A DNA stretch of 64,000 nt from Candidatus Nitrosotalea okcheonensis (lineage in GTDB: Archaea > Thermoproteota > Nitrososphaeria > Nitrososphaerales > Nitrosopumilaceae): contig NZ_LT841358.1 in the NCBI RefSeq assembly GCF_900177045.1, positions 1,265,396-1,329,395 of the forward strand, read 5' to 3'. Below are positions 36,115-45,344 of this stretch, piece by piece; positions within the stretch are counted from its first letter, which is position 1; every line of letters begins with the position of its first letter. Made by a program: the position numbers and the translations under genes. A model generated the notes under the pieces. That model made no database searches, was not told the DNA's origin, and saw only the letters and a program-made list of their open reading frames with translations.

Positions 36115-36679
36115 TTACATTCATCTCTTTTATATTTCTCTTAGATATCTCCACTAAGCTTGGTCTAATAACTCTCTCTTTCAAAATATATCCTTTACGG
36201 AACTCTGCAGTGATAGTATTATCATCCAATGTTGAATCTTCTTTTACAGATATTGCCTCATGCAATTTAGGATCAAAGATCTCGCCCATTGCTTCAATTG
36301 ATTTCACCCCAAATTCGGCTAGAAACGCATCCATATTTTTCAAAATAGCATCTAAACCTTGAGTATTTGCATCTTGTTTTGATAAGACATCTACAGCACG
36401 TACAAAATCATCATATATTCCAAGAAATTTGAGAATAACACCATCAGTGATCGAGTTAACACGATTCTGAATATCAACATCTGATCTTTTCTTTAGATTT
36501 TCAAAATCTGCAAGTAGGTATTGGATTTTTTTTTCACAAGAGGAGACCTTTTCTTTTTCTTGTTCTAGTTGAACTTTCATTGTTTCAAGTTCTTGGGAGG
36601 ATTCCATCTCGTTTTTATTGTTATGATGTTCTTGGTTTTCGGTTAAATCATTTTGAGATACATCCGATGTGTCAAACAT
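36107..36679 (-). CDS. grpE: Nucleotide exchange factor GrpE
   Basis: Hsp70 exchange factor of 190 residues. Long acidic N-terminal coiled coil (about 25-85), then the beta domain with [20 protein letters not shown] and the final [17 protein letters not shown] motif. ATG 36679 lies about 27 nt from TATA-like TATTATAATA (about 36706-36718), which overlaps the stop of the upstream Rossmann-type gene. First gene of grpE-dnaK-dnaJ-HAD. Confidence 0.94.
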   Translation of the reverse strand: MFDTSDVSQNDLTENQEHHNNKNEMESSQELETMKVQLEQEKEKVSSCEKKIQYLLADFENLKKRSDVDIQNRVNSITDGVILKFLGIYDDFVRAVDVLSKQDANTQGLDAILKNMDAFLAEFGVKSIEAMGEIFDPKLHEAISVKEDSTLDDNTITAEFRKGYILKERVIRPSLVEISKRNIKEMNVNG

Positions 36680-36708
36680 ACTACGATATTTTTTGGGATA
36701 TGCCCTTA

Positions 36709-37842
36709 TTATAATATCTCACAAAGAGGATTCGTTTTAATTACAATAACATCAGAATCTTTTCCATTTTTAGTAATCTTCTCATAATCGAATTTTGAGC
36801 ATGCCACTATGATTGTGGTCTTATCACTATGGAAAATATCTAATTCCTGCCCTTGATGTATCTCTACATCACCTATGTAATCGCGTAGTTTTGTAACAAG
36901 AGAGTTTAACATATCTACCTTGTCTCCTCTCATCTCGTAAGAGTCCTGAGTCCAAACCAAAACCACTTTGGTTCTGCTTGCTTTTAGTTCATTTTTTTTC
37001 AACGTTGAACGAATTTCGTCAATTAGTCTCTTGACATAACCTTCGATTCCCTTTATACTTCCATTTACCAAATACATCATAGTACCTGCGCCTTCTACAG
37101 ATGTACCAAGTGATCTTAAATCATATAGTCCATTTGTCATATCATCAAGAAATAGATCATTATATTCAGTAAGAACAAGATCGTTTCTTGTCTGGGAATC
37201 CTGTGCGAACTTGGAAACTTCTAGAACACTCGATAAACTTGCGAATTGAGTAAGAATTTTAGTTGCATGCAAAATTTCAGATGAGGGTATGGAGACAAAC
37301 TTTTTGCCTTTTTTATCAGATTCCAACAATTTGGAAAGCTTGTCATCATTTTTTGCATTAAATGAACCAATAATTTCAGGGGTATTATTTTTTGAAAGAG
37401 GATAATAAAAATATGAAATATTTTTACCCATCTCAAGACCAGAGACATGTTCAAGCAGAGAAATAGTTTCGTTATTTCCCCCTATACCAGTCGGAAGGTT
37501 GTAAATTACTGAGCCACCTTTCTTTATTGATGATGTAGCATCTTTAAATTTTGAATGAATTTCCATCTTTGCTTCTTGTCCGGTCTTTCTTATTCTAGGG
37601 GCAAAGAAAAGATATTCAGCGTGAGATATAGCAACATCTATGGGTTCAACACCCAAAAGTGGCTCATCCTCTTTTAATGATGTAACATTAGGATATGTCT
37701 TTGCAATCTCTGCCTTGAGGGAAATTGCCATATGGGCAGATTCGTCAACAATGAAAACATCAGCTCCTTTCATTGCCATTTGGCAAGCAATAGAGTATCC
37801 CTCGGTGCTCAAGCCATACACAACAATTTTTGTTGCAACCAA
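36709..37842 (-). CDS. Hypothetical Rossmann-fold protein
   Basis: 377 residues. The N-terminus is a dinucleotide-binding-like unit (KIVVYGLSTEGYSIACQMAMKGADVFIVDE, with G-x-x-x-x-G-x-x-x-A spacing), followed by patterns reminiscent of nucleotide-sugar or 6-phosphogluconate-type dehydrogenases (YLFFAPRIRKTG, GGSVIYNLPTGIGGN). The rest is unfamiliar. TTG start. It lies upstream of grpE in the same direction, but grpE has its own TATA. Probably a thaumarchaeal family; dehydrogenase activity is not claimed because catalytic residues are not evident. Confidence 0.75.
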   Translation of the reverse strand: MVATKIVVYGLSTEGYSIACQMAMKGADVFIVDESAHMAISLKAEIAKTYPNVTSLKEDEPLLGVEPIDVAISHAEYLFFAPRIRKTGQEAKMEIHSKFKDATSSIKKGGSVIYNLPTGIGGNNETISLLEHVSGLEMGKNISYFYYPLSKNNTPEIIGSFNAKNDDKLSKLLESDKKGKKFVSIPSSEILHATKILTQFASLSSVLEVSKFAQDSQTRNDLVLTEYNDLFLDDMTNGLYDLRSLGTSVEGAGTMMYLVNGSIKGIEGYVKRLIDEIRSTLKKNELKASRTKVVLVWTQDSYEMRGDKVDMLNSLVTKLRDYIGDVEIHQGQELDIFHSDKTTIIVACSKFDYEKITKNGKDSDVIVIKTNPLCEIL

Positions 37843-38009
37843 ACCATCCGGACTATGAGTACGGGCTAAGAAAAACTTTGCCTACCATAAATATCAGGAT
37901 TAATATCGAATTCCATGTTATTGATATAGGTTGATGAATGCGTTAAGATGATTCTTTAGAGTCGGTAACTGTTTAAAAATCAAAGCGGCATAAGGATGTG
38001 GTCTTATTT

Positions 38010-39145
38010 TTACTTGGAGTCATGGTGTCCTGAATTGTTATCATGATTTGAGTTATGATCTGTATCATGATCATGATCCACATCTATCTTGGTATTAACC
38101 GTGGCCGTGCCAGAGTTGTTTCCTATTGTAATCTGTACTGGTACAGGATTTGCAGTTCCGGTCAGATTTGCATGCTCAGCCTCTACCTTGAGTTTAGATG
38201 TATTGCTGCCAAGTGATTTTATGGATGCCTCGATATGCACACCATTTATGACACCCTTAAACTCGTAGTTCTTGTCATCTTGTTTGAAAGATCCTGCAGG
38301 AATTATTGTAGAGAATGTTCCAACCTGTAATGATATGTTGTCTGTTGCCGGGTTGAATCCGCTACTTCCTGTACCAAGAGTGAACTTGAACTTGAGCTCA
38401 AAGTGTGTGTAATTGTCTTCGATGTGGACCTTGGCTGTAAATGAGGAGAAGGAAATTGGTTTTACAGTCTGTAATAGTCGATGTACTGGAAAGATCATTT
38501 GTGTCACCTGAATATGCTGCGGTGATACTATGAGATCCTACTGATAGTGTAGATGTAGCAAGTGTTGCAGTACCTCCTGATATCGTGACTGGTGCTTGTG
38601 GTGTTTCATCAATGCTAAATGTTACAGTGCCTGTTGCGGTATTTGGTGATATCATAGCTGTAAATGTTACGGAATTACCAAATGTGGATGGGTTGGCTGA
38701 TGAGGATATTGATGTGGTTGTGGACTACTGTAACTGTAAATTGTGTCTGCGTCTGGACTATTGCAACGTTACTACCACTGGTTATGTAAATATCAGAGTT
38801 TACTGGATCAAATATTGTATAGTAATAGTAAGGTGCACTAGGTAATGTAACTGGATTAATGAAAGTGTTAGTTGCAGTATCTATTACATTTAGTCTAGTA
38901 CCTGAAAAGTCTGGCACATAGACAAATCCGTTCATTGGATCAAATGCGACACCGTTTGGACCGCCAGTAGAACCTGTAAGAATAGTAGAAACGTTGTTGT
39001 TTGAGGTATCTATTATAGAGATAGTGTTAGATCCAAAGTTTGCAACGTATATCTTTCCATTTGCAGGATCATATACTATACCCCTTGGCAAGATACCTAG
39101 GACAGCCCGAAAAAGGCCTAAGGTAAAACTTTTTCCACCCTTAGA
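38010..39145 (-). pseudogene. Remnant of YVTN beta-propeller/Ig-like surface protein
   Basis: Three overlapping frames together make one protein. Frame 1 (39145 to about 38725) has YVTN-type propeller repeats (GKIYVANFGSNTISIIDTS, GFVYVPDFSGTRLNVIDTA). Frame 2 (about 38722 to 38470) has a Big_3-like Ig domain (TFGNSVTFTAMISPNTATG..TAAYSGDTND). Frame 3 (about 38468 to 38010) has a beta-rich C-terminal domain ending in a His/Asp-rich tail (DVDHDHDTDHNSNHDNNSGHH). Reading shifts at about 38722-38728 and 38464-38475 each correspond to one extra base or two missing ones. No start or signal peptide precedes the propeller; a stop is in frame at 39146-39148. So the gene is truncated and twice frameshifted, or the consensus is wrong. 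Confidence 0.78.
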
Positions 39146-39160
39146 TTATACCAGAAATGT

Positions 39161-40183
39161 TTGAAAATCTGGTTTGACATTCTTACTCCTAAACAGCTGC
39201 TTTTCTTTGCTCCAATGGTAAGTAAATTGAGTAAAAATCACAAAATACTATGTACTTCACGAAATTATCGTGAAGTTGTAGAATTATCCAAGATAAAAAA
39301 TGTGGATCTAAAGTTAGTTGGAAAACATGGTGGCTCTACCAAAGAGGGAAAACTTTACTCAAGCATACAGAGAATGAACCATCTTTTAGAGGAGATAATA
39401 AAGTTCTCACCTGATTTGACCGTTAGTTTCTGTTCGCCTGAAGCTGCAAGAATTTCCTATGGAATAGGAATCAAGCATGTAGCATTTTCAGATTCTCCCC
39501 ATGCAGAAGCTGTAATGAGACTTGCATTACCCTTAGTACAGAAACTACTCATTCCTTGGGTTATACCCAAGAATGAGTTTGTCCGATATGGAATTTCAAA
39601 AAAAGATATCATGCATTACAAAGCCATTGATGCATCTGTAATAGTAAGAGAAAGATCGAGAATTAGAAGAGTGAAGGTTGACAAAACTAAAAAGACAATT
39701 GTGATAAGACCAGAAGAGTCAGAGGCTGCATATATTCTAGGAAAGACTGTGAGTGACAACATAATTTATGAAGCAAGTAAGGAAAACAATCCCTACAATA
39801 TCATAGTCTTGGCAAGGTATGTAATACAAAAGAAGAGACTGGAAGAAAAATTTGGTAAAAAAGTCATCATAATGGATAAAGTTGTAGATGGTAAATCACT
39901 CCTTAGCATTACAGATCTTTTCATTGGTTCAGGAGGTACTATGACTGCAGAAGCTGCATTGATGGGAATTCCAACTATATCATATGATGCAGTACCAAAT
40001 TATATTGAGAAATATCTTGTACGAGTAGGACTTGTAAAAAGAGAAACAAATCCAAAGAAAATTTCATTCTTGATCAAAAAAATGATAAGCGGTGGTGAAA
40101 CAAATAAACAAAGAGCAAAAACTATTCTAGACTCAATGGAGGATCCTTATTTGAAACTAGTTCAAACAATAAAGGAAGTGTAG
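39161..40183 (+). CDS. DUF354 protein, GT-B glycosyltransferase-like
   Basis: A 340-residue DUF354 protein. Begins KIWFDILTPKQLLFFAPM and contains FSDSPHAEAV, VVDGKSLLSITDLFIGSGGTMTAEAALMG-type GT-B nucleotide-sugar site (around 250-280), and PTISYD. These resemble the UDP-GlcNAc 2-epimerase/MurG-like fold. TTG start immediately upstream of the KIWFD motif. A role in archaeal surface glycan synthesis is an inference from fold and neighbourhood (the YVTN surface-protein relic). Confidence 0.85.
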   Translation: MKIWFDILTPKQLLFFAPMVSKLSKNHKILCTSRNYREVVELSKIKNVDLKLVGKHGGSTKEGKLYSSIQRMNHLLEEIIKFSPDLTVSFCSPEAARISYGIGIKHVAFSDSPHAEAVMRLALPLVQKLLIPWVIPKNEFVRYGISKKDIMHYKAIDASVIVRERSRIRRVKVDKTKKTIVIRPEESEAAYILGKTVSDNIIYEASKENNPYNIIVLARYVIQKKRLEEKFGKKVIIMDKVVDGKSLLSITDLFIGSGGTMTAEAALMGIPTISYDAVPNYIEKYLVRVGLVKRETNPKKISFLIKKMISGGETNKQRAKTILDSMEDPYLKLVQTIKEV

Positions 40184-40200
40184 ATTTTCGAAAAAAATTG

Positions 40201-41517
40201 TTATGCGTTAACTAATTTTTTGTATAATGTAATGGCAGAATTTTCATCCTTTTCGCCAACAATTACAGCAGAACCACGTTTTAAGAAACTTACAAAGATG
40301 TCATTGGAAGAAATTGACAATCCTAACTCACCTTGATTTTGCACTTTGAAGCCTTTTTCTGATGCAGCACTTGTTATTTTTGGAACATCAATCTCAATCA
40401 TTGTTGTAGGAGTGATAGAAAATGTACGCTTTCCCCTATTGCGTCCACATAACTCTTCAACAATGAGTTCTTGAGAAGGCAATTCCTCATGTTTGCCCGA
40501 ACCACATTCAGAACATTCATCTACTTTGTTGAAAACTGCAGTATTGAAATCAAGATTATCAAGATCAATGTAAAGTAATTTGTTTGCCAAAGTGGGTGCT
40601 CTTCCTATGATGACTTTGACTGCTTCTGCAACCTCAATTCCTCCAACAATAGAAAGTATTGATGGGTGAACGCCTTCAGTACTACATGTAGGCATAGAAT
40701 TTTCATCAAGTGATGGAAATATGCAGTGATAGCATGCGGTTTGATGTGGCAGTATGGTAAATACTTGCCCTGAAACTCCCACTGCTGCCCCTGTCACAAA
40801 TGGAATGTTTTTTTTTATGCAGGCCTTGTTAAGAGAATACCTGGCGTTAACGCTGTCAAGTGCATCAATTACAACGTCACATCCCTCCACTACATCTAGT
40901 GCAGTATAGTCATTTACAGAAACAGGTAATGCTTCAATTATCACATCTGAATTCATTTTTTTGAGCTTTTTTGCAGCAACCTCGACTTTGATCTGACCTA
41001 CATCAGATTCATCAAACATTGTTTGTCTATGTAGATTTGATATTTCTATTACATCCCTATCCACAATTCTTATCGTTCCTATTCCCATGGCAACCAGTCG
41101 AGTCACTATTGGATTACCTAGCCCACCTACCCCAACAACGCATACTTTTGATTTTTTGAGTTTGATCTGACCTTCATAACCAATCTCTTCCAACATTACT
41201 TGTCTTGAATATCTTTCAAGATCCTTACTTGAAAGATCAGAACCACCTGCTACTGCAGGCAAAATGTAAATCTCGTCTCCATCATTTAGCACTGTTTCCA
41301 GACCTCCCGAAAATTTCATGTTTTTTCCGTTTATGTATATATTGATAAGTGATCGGGGAGAACCGTCTGGGTTAAGAACTCGTCTTTTGAATTCATCTCC
41401 TAGTTGTTCTGAAATTTTAATAAATGCTTCAGAGAGAGTGGTTGCTACCAAGTCTATTTTTTTCTCCCCACCACCTTTATTCAGTACAGAAGGAATAGTG
41501 AATTTGATATTAGCCAT
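40201..41517 (-). CDS. Ubiquitin-like sulfur carrier fused to E1-like MoeB/ThiF/UbaA enzyme
   Basis: 438 residues in three parts. Residues 1-92 form a MoaD/SAMP-type beta-grasp domain ending AVAGG (Gly91-Gly92). Residues about 93-340 are an E1-like adenylyltransferase: LERYSRQ, the GVGGLG nucleotide loop (129-134), RDVIEISNLHRQ, the catalytic-cysteine segment PTCSTEG (Cys277) and a zinc site from Cys262/Cys265 and Cys334/Cys337. A C-terminal domain (about 362-438) follows. The Gly-Gly that E1 would activate is internal, so it must be cleaved, act on another carrier, or be inactive. The start codon directly abuts the threonine synthase stop (TAG-ATG). Adenylation is family knowledge; the fusion's mechanism is inference. 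Confidence 0.9.
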   Translation of the reverse strand: MANIKFTIPSVLNKGGGEKKIDLVATTLSEAFIKISEQLGDEFKRRVLNPDGSPRSLINIYINGKNMKFSGGLETVLNDGDEIYILPAVAGGSDLSSKDLERYSRQVMLEEIGYEGQIKLKKSKVCVVGVGGLGNPIVTRLVAMGIGTIRIVDRDVIEISNLHRQTMFDESDVGQIKVEVAAKKLKKMNSDVIIEALPVSVNDYTALDVVEGCDVVIDALDSVNARYSLNKACIKKNIPFVTGAAVGVSGQVFTILPHQTACYHCIFPSLDENSMPTCSTEGVHPSILSIVGGIEVAEAVKVIIGRAPTLANKLLYIDLDNLDFNTAVFNKVDECSECGSGKHEELPSQELIVEELCGRNRGKRTFSITPTTMIEIDVPKITSAASEKGFKVQNQGELGLSISSNDIFVSFLKRGSAVIVGEKDENSAITLYKKLVNA

Positions 41518-42735
41518 CTATCTCACCAATGCCAATATTTTTCCAACATCAGCCTGCATTACTTGAGGTTTTGCCAGTACTTCCATCATGACTTCTGTTG
41601 TCTTTAGTCCATTACCTGTAACATAACATACGGTACAATCGTTCTTGTCAATCTTTCCTTCATCAACCATTTTCTTCAATACTGCTACAGAGACACCGCC
41701 TGCTGGTTCCGTGAATATACCTTCAGTTCGTGCTAGTAATAGTATAGCATCCAAGATTTCTTTATTGTTTGATTCTTCAGCAAAACCATTGTATTGTTGC
41801 AGACGTCGTAATACATACTGACCATCTCCTGGATCACCTATGGCTAAACTTTTTGCAATGGTATCTGGAATTTCCACCGGTGTCACTTCTGAAAGATTTT
41901 TCTTAAAGGCATCAACAATTGGTGCACATCCATGAGGTTGAGCTGCAATCATGTGCATGTTAGAAACTTGATTTATCAATGAGACATTTTCAAGTTCTTC
42001 AAATCCCTTACAAATGGCATTTAACATTGCTCCACTTCCAACGGGTACAATAAGTTGATCTGGTACTTTCCAGTCAAGTTGCTCTGCTACTTCATAAGCT
42101 AGTGTTTTTGAGCCTTCAACATAGTAGGAACGCATGTTTATGTTAACTATCCCTATCCCTTTGCTATCACCTATTTGTGCGGCAATTCTATTTGCATCAT
42201 CATAAGTTCCATCAACTGAAATAAAATTAGCCCCGTAAGAGAGAGCTTGTGTTATTTTTGCATGTTCGATATCACTTGGTGCAAATATGTAACATGGAAA
42301 ATCACCTTTTGCTGCATGAGCTGCTGTAGCTGATGCCAAATTTCCAGTTGATGCACACCCTACAGCAGACAAACCGAATTCTTTTGCTTTTGATACAGCT
42401 ACACCTGCAGGTCTGTCTTTGAAGGAGAAAGTTGGATTCATTGAATCATTTTTTATATAAAGATTATTCAGGCCTAGTGCTTTACCCAGTTTTTCTGCCT
42501 TGATCAATGGAGTCATTCCAGCTCCAATACTTACTATGTTAGATTTTGATTCAATTGGTAAGAGTTCATGATACCTCCAGTAGGTATGTTCACGATTTGA
42601 AAAAGTATTCTTGTTTACGGATGGAAAATCATAGTGTACATCAAGAGGACCAAAACAGTCTTCACAGATATACTTGAATGTAGGAGTATATTCTTTCTTA
42701 CACTCTCTGCACTGTAGAAATTTTATCTTTCCCAA
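41518..42735 (-). CDS. thrC: Threonine synthase family PLP enzyme
   Basis: 405 residues. An N-terminal zinc ribbon (Cys9, Cys12, Cys24, Cys27) precedes a fold II PLP enzyme with the lysine in NPTFSFKDRPAG (Lys106), the phosphate loop CASTGNLAS and VPVGSGAMLN. Threonine synthase converts phosphohomoserine to threonine. Related enzymes use thiocarboxylated carrier proteins as sulfur donor, which is relevant because the next gene encodes such a carrier fused to its E1. TTG start with an A+T-rich TATA-like element about 22-26 nt upstream and a 15-bp palindrome beyond it. Confidence 0.9.
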   Translation of the reverse strand: MGKIKFLQCRECKKEYTPTFKYICEDCFGPLDVHYDFPSVNKNTFSNREHTYWRYHELLPIESKSNIVSIGAGMTPLIKAEKLGKALGLNNLYIKNDSMNPTFSFKDRPAGVAVSKAKEFGLSAVGCASTGNLASATAAHAAKGDFPCYIFAPSDIEHAKITQALSYGANFISVDGTYDDANRIAAQIGDSKGIGIVNINMRSYYVEGSKTLAYEVAEQLDWKVPDQLIVPVGSGAMLNAICKGFEELENVSLINQVSNMHMIAAQPHGCAPIVDAFKKNLSEVTPVEIPDTIAKSLAIGDPGDGQYVLRRLQQYNGFAEESNNKEILDAILLLARTEGIFTEPAGGVSVAVLKKMVDEGKIDKNDCTVCYVTGNGLKTTEVMMEVLAKPQVMQADVGKILALVR

Positions 42736-42783
42736 GATAGTTCTAACTTCTTAAAATAGTACATAAAAAATCCTAATATTAAT

Positions 42784-42798
42784 TTAAGTGACACTTAA
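42784..42798. promoter_or_regulatory. Palindrome upstream of thrC
   Basis: TTAAGTG-A-CACTTAA, perfect 7-bp arms, about 50 bp upstream of the thrC start and beyond its TATA-like element. A further TTAAGTG half-site follows at about 42815. It may bind an activator or repressor of the thrC-E1 operon, or act on the divergent gene at 42969. Confidence 0.4.
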
Positions 42799-42968
42799 TT
42801 CTAAAACAATAAGATTAAGTGAAAATTAATATAAATTTAGACATAATTTCAAAAAAGATCTAATAACAAAAGAGTCCATAACTTGAAAATTTTGTAAATT
42901 AAGAGATTTTATGAATTTTTTACAATTAGAAGAAATATTAATAATAACATCAAAACAAAATTCAAAAA

Positions 42969-43472
42969 TTGAAAATAAAAGAGAGAACAAAAAAGAAGAA
43001 ACATACTGGAAAAATAATTGCTTTAATCGTAATAGTAGGCATAGCTTCAGCAGTAGCATACTCGTATTATCAACAAAAAGAATCAGAGGCACATCAATGG
43101 CATTGGGTTTCATCAGGTCCATTTTCAATCAATAAGAACCAATACAAGCTTGGAGAAAATATTTTCATGATAGTAAATGGCTTACAACCAACCGATGTGG
43201 GAGAAATTGACATTGTAGATCCAGAGGGAGGTGTTTATAGCAAGATACCATTTAATGGAACGATGAAGTCTAGTTTTAAACAGTTTTTCAAACCAGTTAC
43301 TGAAAGAAGTTTAGCATTATGCAATGCTACAGCTCTTGTTGGTAATTGGAACATAGTATTCAAAGGAGTTTCCTACAAATCAATACCATTTAAAATTATA
43401 AATGAATTCATCCCGGGAGAAGAGAGTGGTTCTGGTATGGCACCAGTACCTAAAGGGTTATATCCATGTTAG
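42969..43472 (+). CDS. Membrane-anchored extracytoplasmic protein, hypothetical
   Basis: 167 residues: Lys-rich N-terminus, one membrane segment (IIALIVIVGIASAVAYSYY, about 16-34), then a beta-rich exterior domain with HQWHW near residue 43, two Cys (CNAT and the C-terminal YPC) that could form a disulfide. TTG start about 26 nt after AATATTAATAAT, leaderless. It ends 2 nt before the convergent hisI stop. No family recognised. Confidence 0.8.
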   Translation: MKIKERTKKKKHTGKIIALIVIVGIASAVAYSYYQQKESEAHQWHWVSSGPFSINKNQYKLGENIFMIVNGLQPTDVGEIDIVDPEGGVYSKIPFNGTMKSSFKQFFKPVTERSLALCNATALVGNWNIVFKGVSYKSIPFKIINEFIPGEESGSGMAPVPKGLYPC

Positions 43473-43474
43473 AG

Positions 43475-43807
43475 TTATTTTTCCAAAATATTGTGAAAAC
43501 ACACTCTATCTCCAGTGTGACATGCAGGTCCGCTTGGCTCCACTAGATATACAATTGCATCTGAATCGCAATCCACCAAGATTTCTTTGACTTTTTGTAT
43601 ATTTCCTGATTCTTCACCTTTCATCCATAGCTTGTTTCTAGATCTGCTCCAAAACCACGAGTTACCAGTTTTTTGTGTGAGTTCAAGAGACTCTTTATTT
43701 GCATATGCAAGTGTTAAGATTTCCTTAGAGTGGACATCTTGAACAATTACTGGTACAAGACCATCACTTTTTGCAAAATCAATATCATTTATTTTTTTAT
43801 TCATCAT
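43475..43807 (-). CDS. hisI: Phosphoribosyl-AMP cyclohydrolase
   Basis: Third step of histidine synthesis. 110 residues, the monofunctional archaeal form without the HisE domain. Contains [20 protein letters not shown] and the zinc/magnesium ligands DCDSDA and the [12 protein letters not shown] cysteines. Last gene of the his operon, 29 nt after hisF. HisE is not fused or adjacent. Confidence 0.95.
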   Translation of the reverse strand: MMNKKINDIDFAKSDGLVPVIVQDVHSKEILTLAYANKESLELTQKTGNSWFWSRSRNKLWMKGEESGNIQKVKEILVDCDSDAIVYLVEPSGPACHTGDRVCFHNILEK

Positions 43808-43836
43808 AACACCATTGCTTGAGCCCTATTTTTCTG

Positions 43837-44640
43837 TTATAGTCTAACAGGCACTCCATTTTCCTTGAGATATTCTTTTACCCTATCTACAGAGTGAGTC
43901 TTGTAATGAAATATCGATGCAGCCAGAGCAGCATCTACATTGGTTTGCAGAAAGACATCAAGCATGTGTTTTGGTTTGCCACATCCTCCTGATGCCACAA
44001 CTGGTATATTTACAGCATTAACTATTTCTTTGATTAGTTGTACGTCATAGCCCTCCTTTGTTCCATCCATATCTATACTTGTTAACAAAATCTCACCTGC
44101 GCCGCGTCTTTCTACCTCTTTTGCCCAATCTATGGCATCAAAATTAGTGGGAGTTTTTCCACCATAAATATAGACTTCGAACCAAAACTTTTTGGAATCA
44201 GATGTAAAGATGTGTCTATCTTCCTTTATCTCATAATTGCGTTTTACATCCATCGCTATCACTACACATTGTTTACCGAAAATTTCCATTAATTTTGTTA
44301 TGATTTCTGGATTTTTCACTGCACCAGTGTTAATGGCAACCTTGTCAGCCCCACTGAGAAGAATATCTCTTGCATCCTGCAAGTTTTTTACGCCACCACC
44401 TACAGTGAATGGAATATCAATTACTTGAGCTACTTTTTGTACAAGACTTTTGATTGTCTCTCGCTGCTGTTCAGAAGCTGTTATGTCAAGAAAGACTAGT
44501 TCGTCGGCTCCCTCTTGACTATATTTTTCTGCAAGTAAAACAGGATCGCCTGCATCTTTTATCGATTTAAAATGCATTCCCTTTACTACTCTGCCATTAT
44601 CAACATCAAGACAAGGTATTACTCTCTTGGTTAAAGTCAT
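43837..44640 (-). CDS. hisF: Imidazole glycerol phosphate synthase, cyclase subunit
   Basis: TIM-barrel cyclase of 267 residues with catalytic Asp in [14 protein letters not shown] (Asp11) and the later IDMDGT segment (Asp about 150-160 region), plus VGGGVKN and ASGGCGKP phosphate loops. Overlaps hisA by 4 nt (ATGA). Works with HisH, which supplies ammonia. The product AICAR feeds purines. Confidence 0.96.
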   Translation of the reverse strand: MTLTKRVIPCLDVDNGRVVKGMHFKSIKDAGDPVLLAEKYSQEGADELVFLDITASEQQRETIKSLVQKVAQVIDIPFTVGGGVKNLQDARDILLSGADKVAINTGAVKNPEIITKLMEIFGKQCVVIAMDVKRNYEIKEDRHIFTSDSKKFWFEVYIYGGKTPTNFDAIDWAKEVERRGAGEILLTSIDMDGTKEGYDVQLIKEIVNAVNIPVVASGGCGKPKHMLDVFLQTNVDAALAASIFHYKTHSVDRVKEYLKENGVPVRL

Positions 44641-45344
44641 GCTAGCGTCTTAACCTCTTCTACAGATATCTTTCCATCATATAATGCCTTACCAAGAATT
44701 ACACCGGCAGCGCCACATTTTTTTACATTTACAATATCTTGCAAGTTAGATATTCCACCACTTGCAATTATACTTGTATTCTTTATACTGCATGATTTTT
44801 GTAAAGAGTCAAGATCCGGACCATGTAATGTTCCATCCCGTTCCACCGTAGTTATGAGAAATTGGGAATATCCAAGTCTCACAAAATTTTCAATTCCCGG
44901 AATAAGTTCTATTCCAGTACTCTCTTTCCAGCCACTGATCACGATTTTGCCTCCCATTTGATCTGCAGATATCACAATTCGTTCTTTTCCAAATTTCTTT
45001 GAAACATATTCTAGGATCTCTTTATTTTTGAAAGCAATTGTTCCAAGAACCACTTTGGAAGAAAATTGTAATGCATTTTCTATCATTTCCTTCGTGCGTA
45101 GTCCTCCTGCAGCCTCAACAGGTATAGAAACCGAGTGCGTAATTTTTTCAATTGTTTGTAGATTTGAACCTGTTCCAAGAGTAGCATCCAAATCTACCAC
45201 ATGAAGCATGTCTGCACCAGCTTTTTCCCATTTTTTTGCCATTCCAATAGGATCAGAACTGTATACAGTTTTGTTTTTCGGATCTCCCTTTACTAGACGC
45301 ACTACTTTGTTGTCCATGATATCAATGGCAGGAATTACCTTCAC
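44637..45344 (-). CDS. hisA: ProFAR isomerase
   Basis: TIM-barrel Amadori isomerase of 235 residues: [20 protein letters not shown] (catalytic Asp8), [11 protein letters not shown], and [10 protein letters not shown] phosphate loops. Coupled by 4-nt overlaps to hisH upstream and hisF downstream. Confidence 0.95.
   Translation of the reverse strand: MKVIPAIDIMDNKVVRLVKGDPKNKTVYSSDPIGMAKKWEKAGADMLHVVDLDATLGTGSNLQTIEKITHSVSIPVEAAGGLRTKEMIENALQFSSKVVLGTIAFKNKEILEYVSKKFGKERIVISADQMGGKIVISGWKESTGIELIPGIENFVRLGYSQFLITTVERDGTLHGPDLDSLQKSCSIKNTSIIASGGISNLQDIVNVKKCGAAGVILGKALYDGKISVEEVKTLA

Noticed and set aside
44820-44850. Third copy of the TGTTCCATCC-type repeat within hisA
   Set aside because: Only a short match (GTTCCATCCCGTTCCAC) inside a conserved coding region; not part of the 48-bp repeat family.
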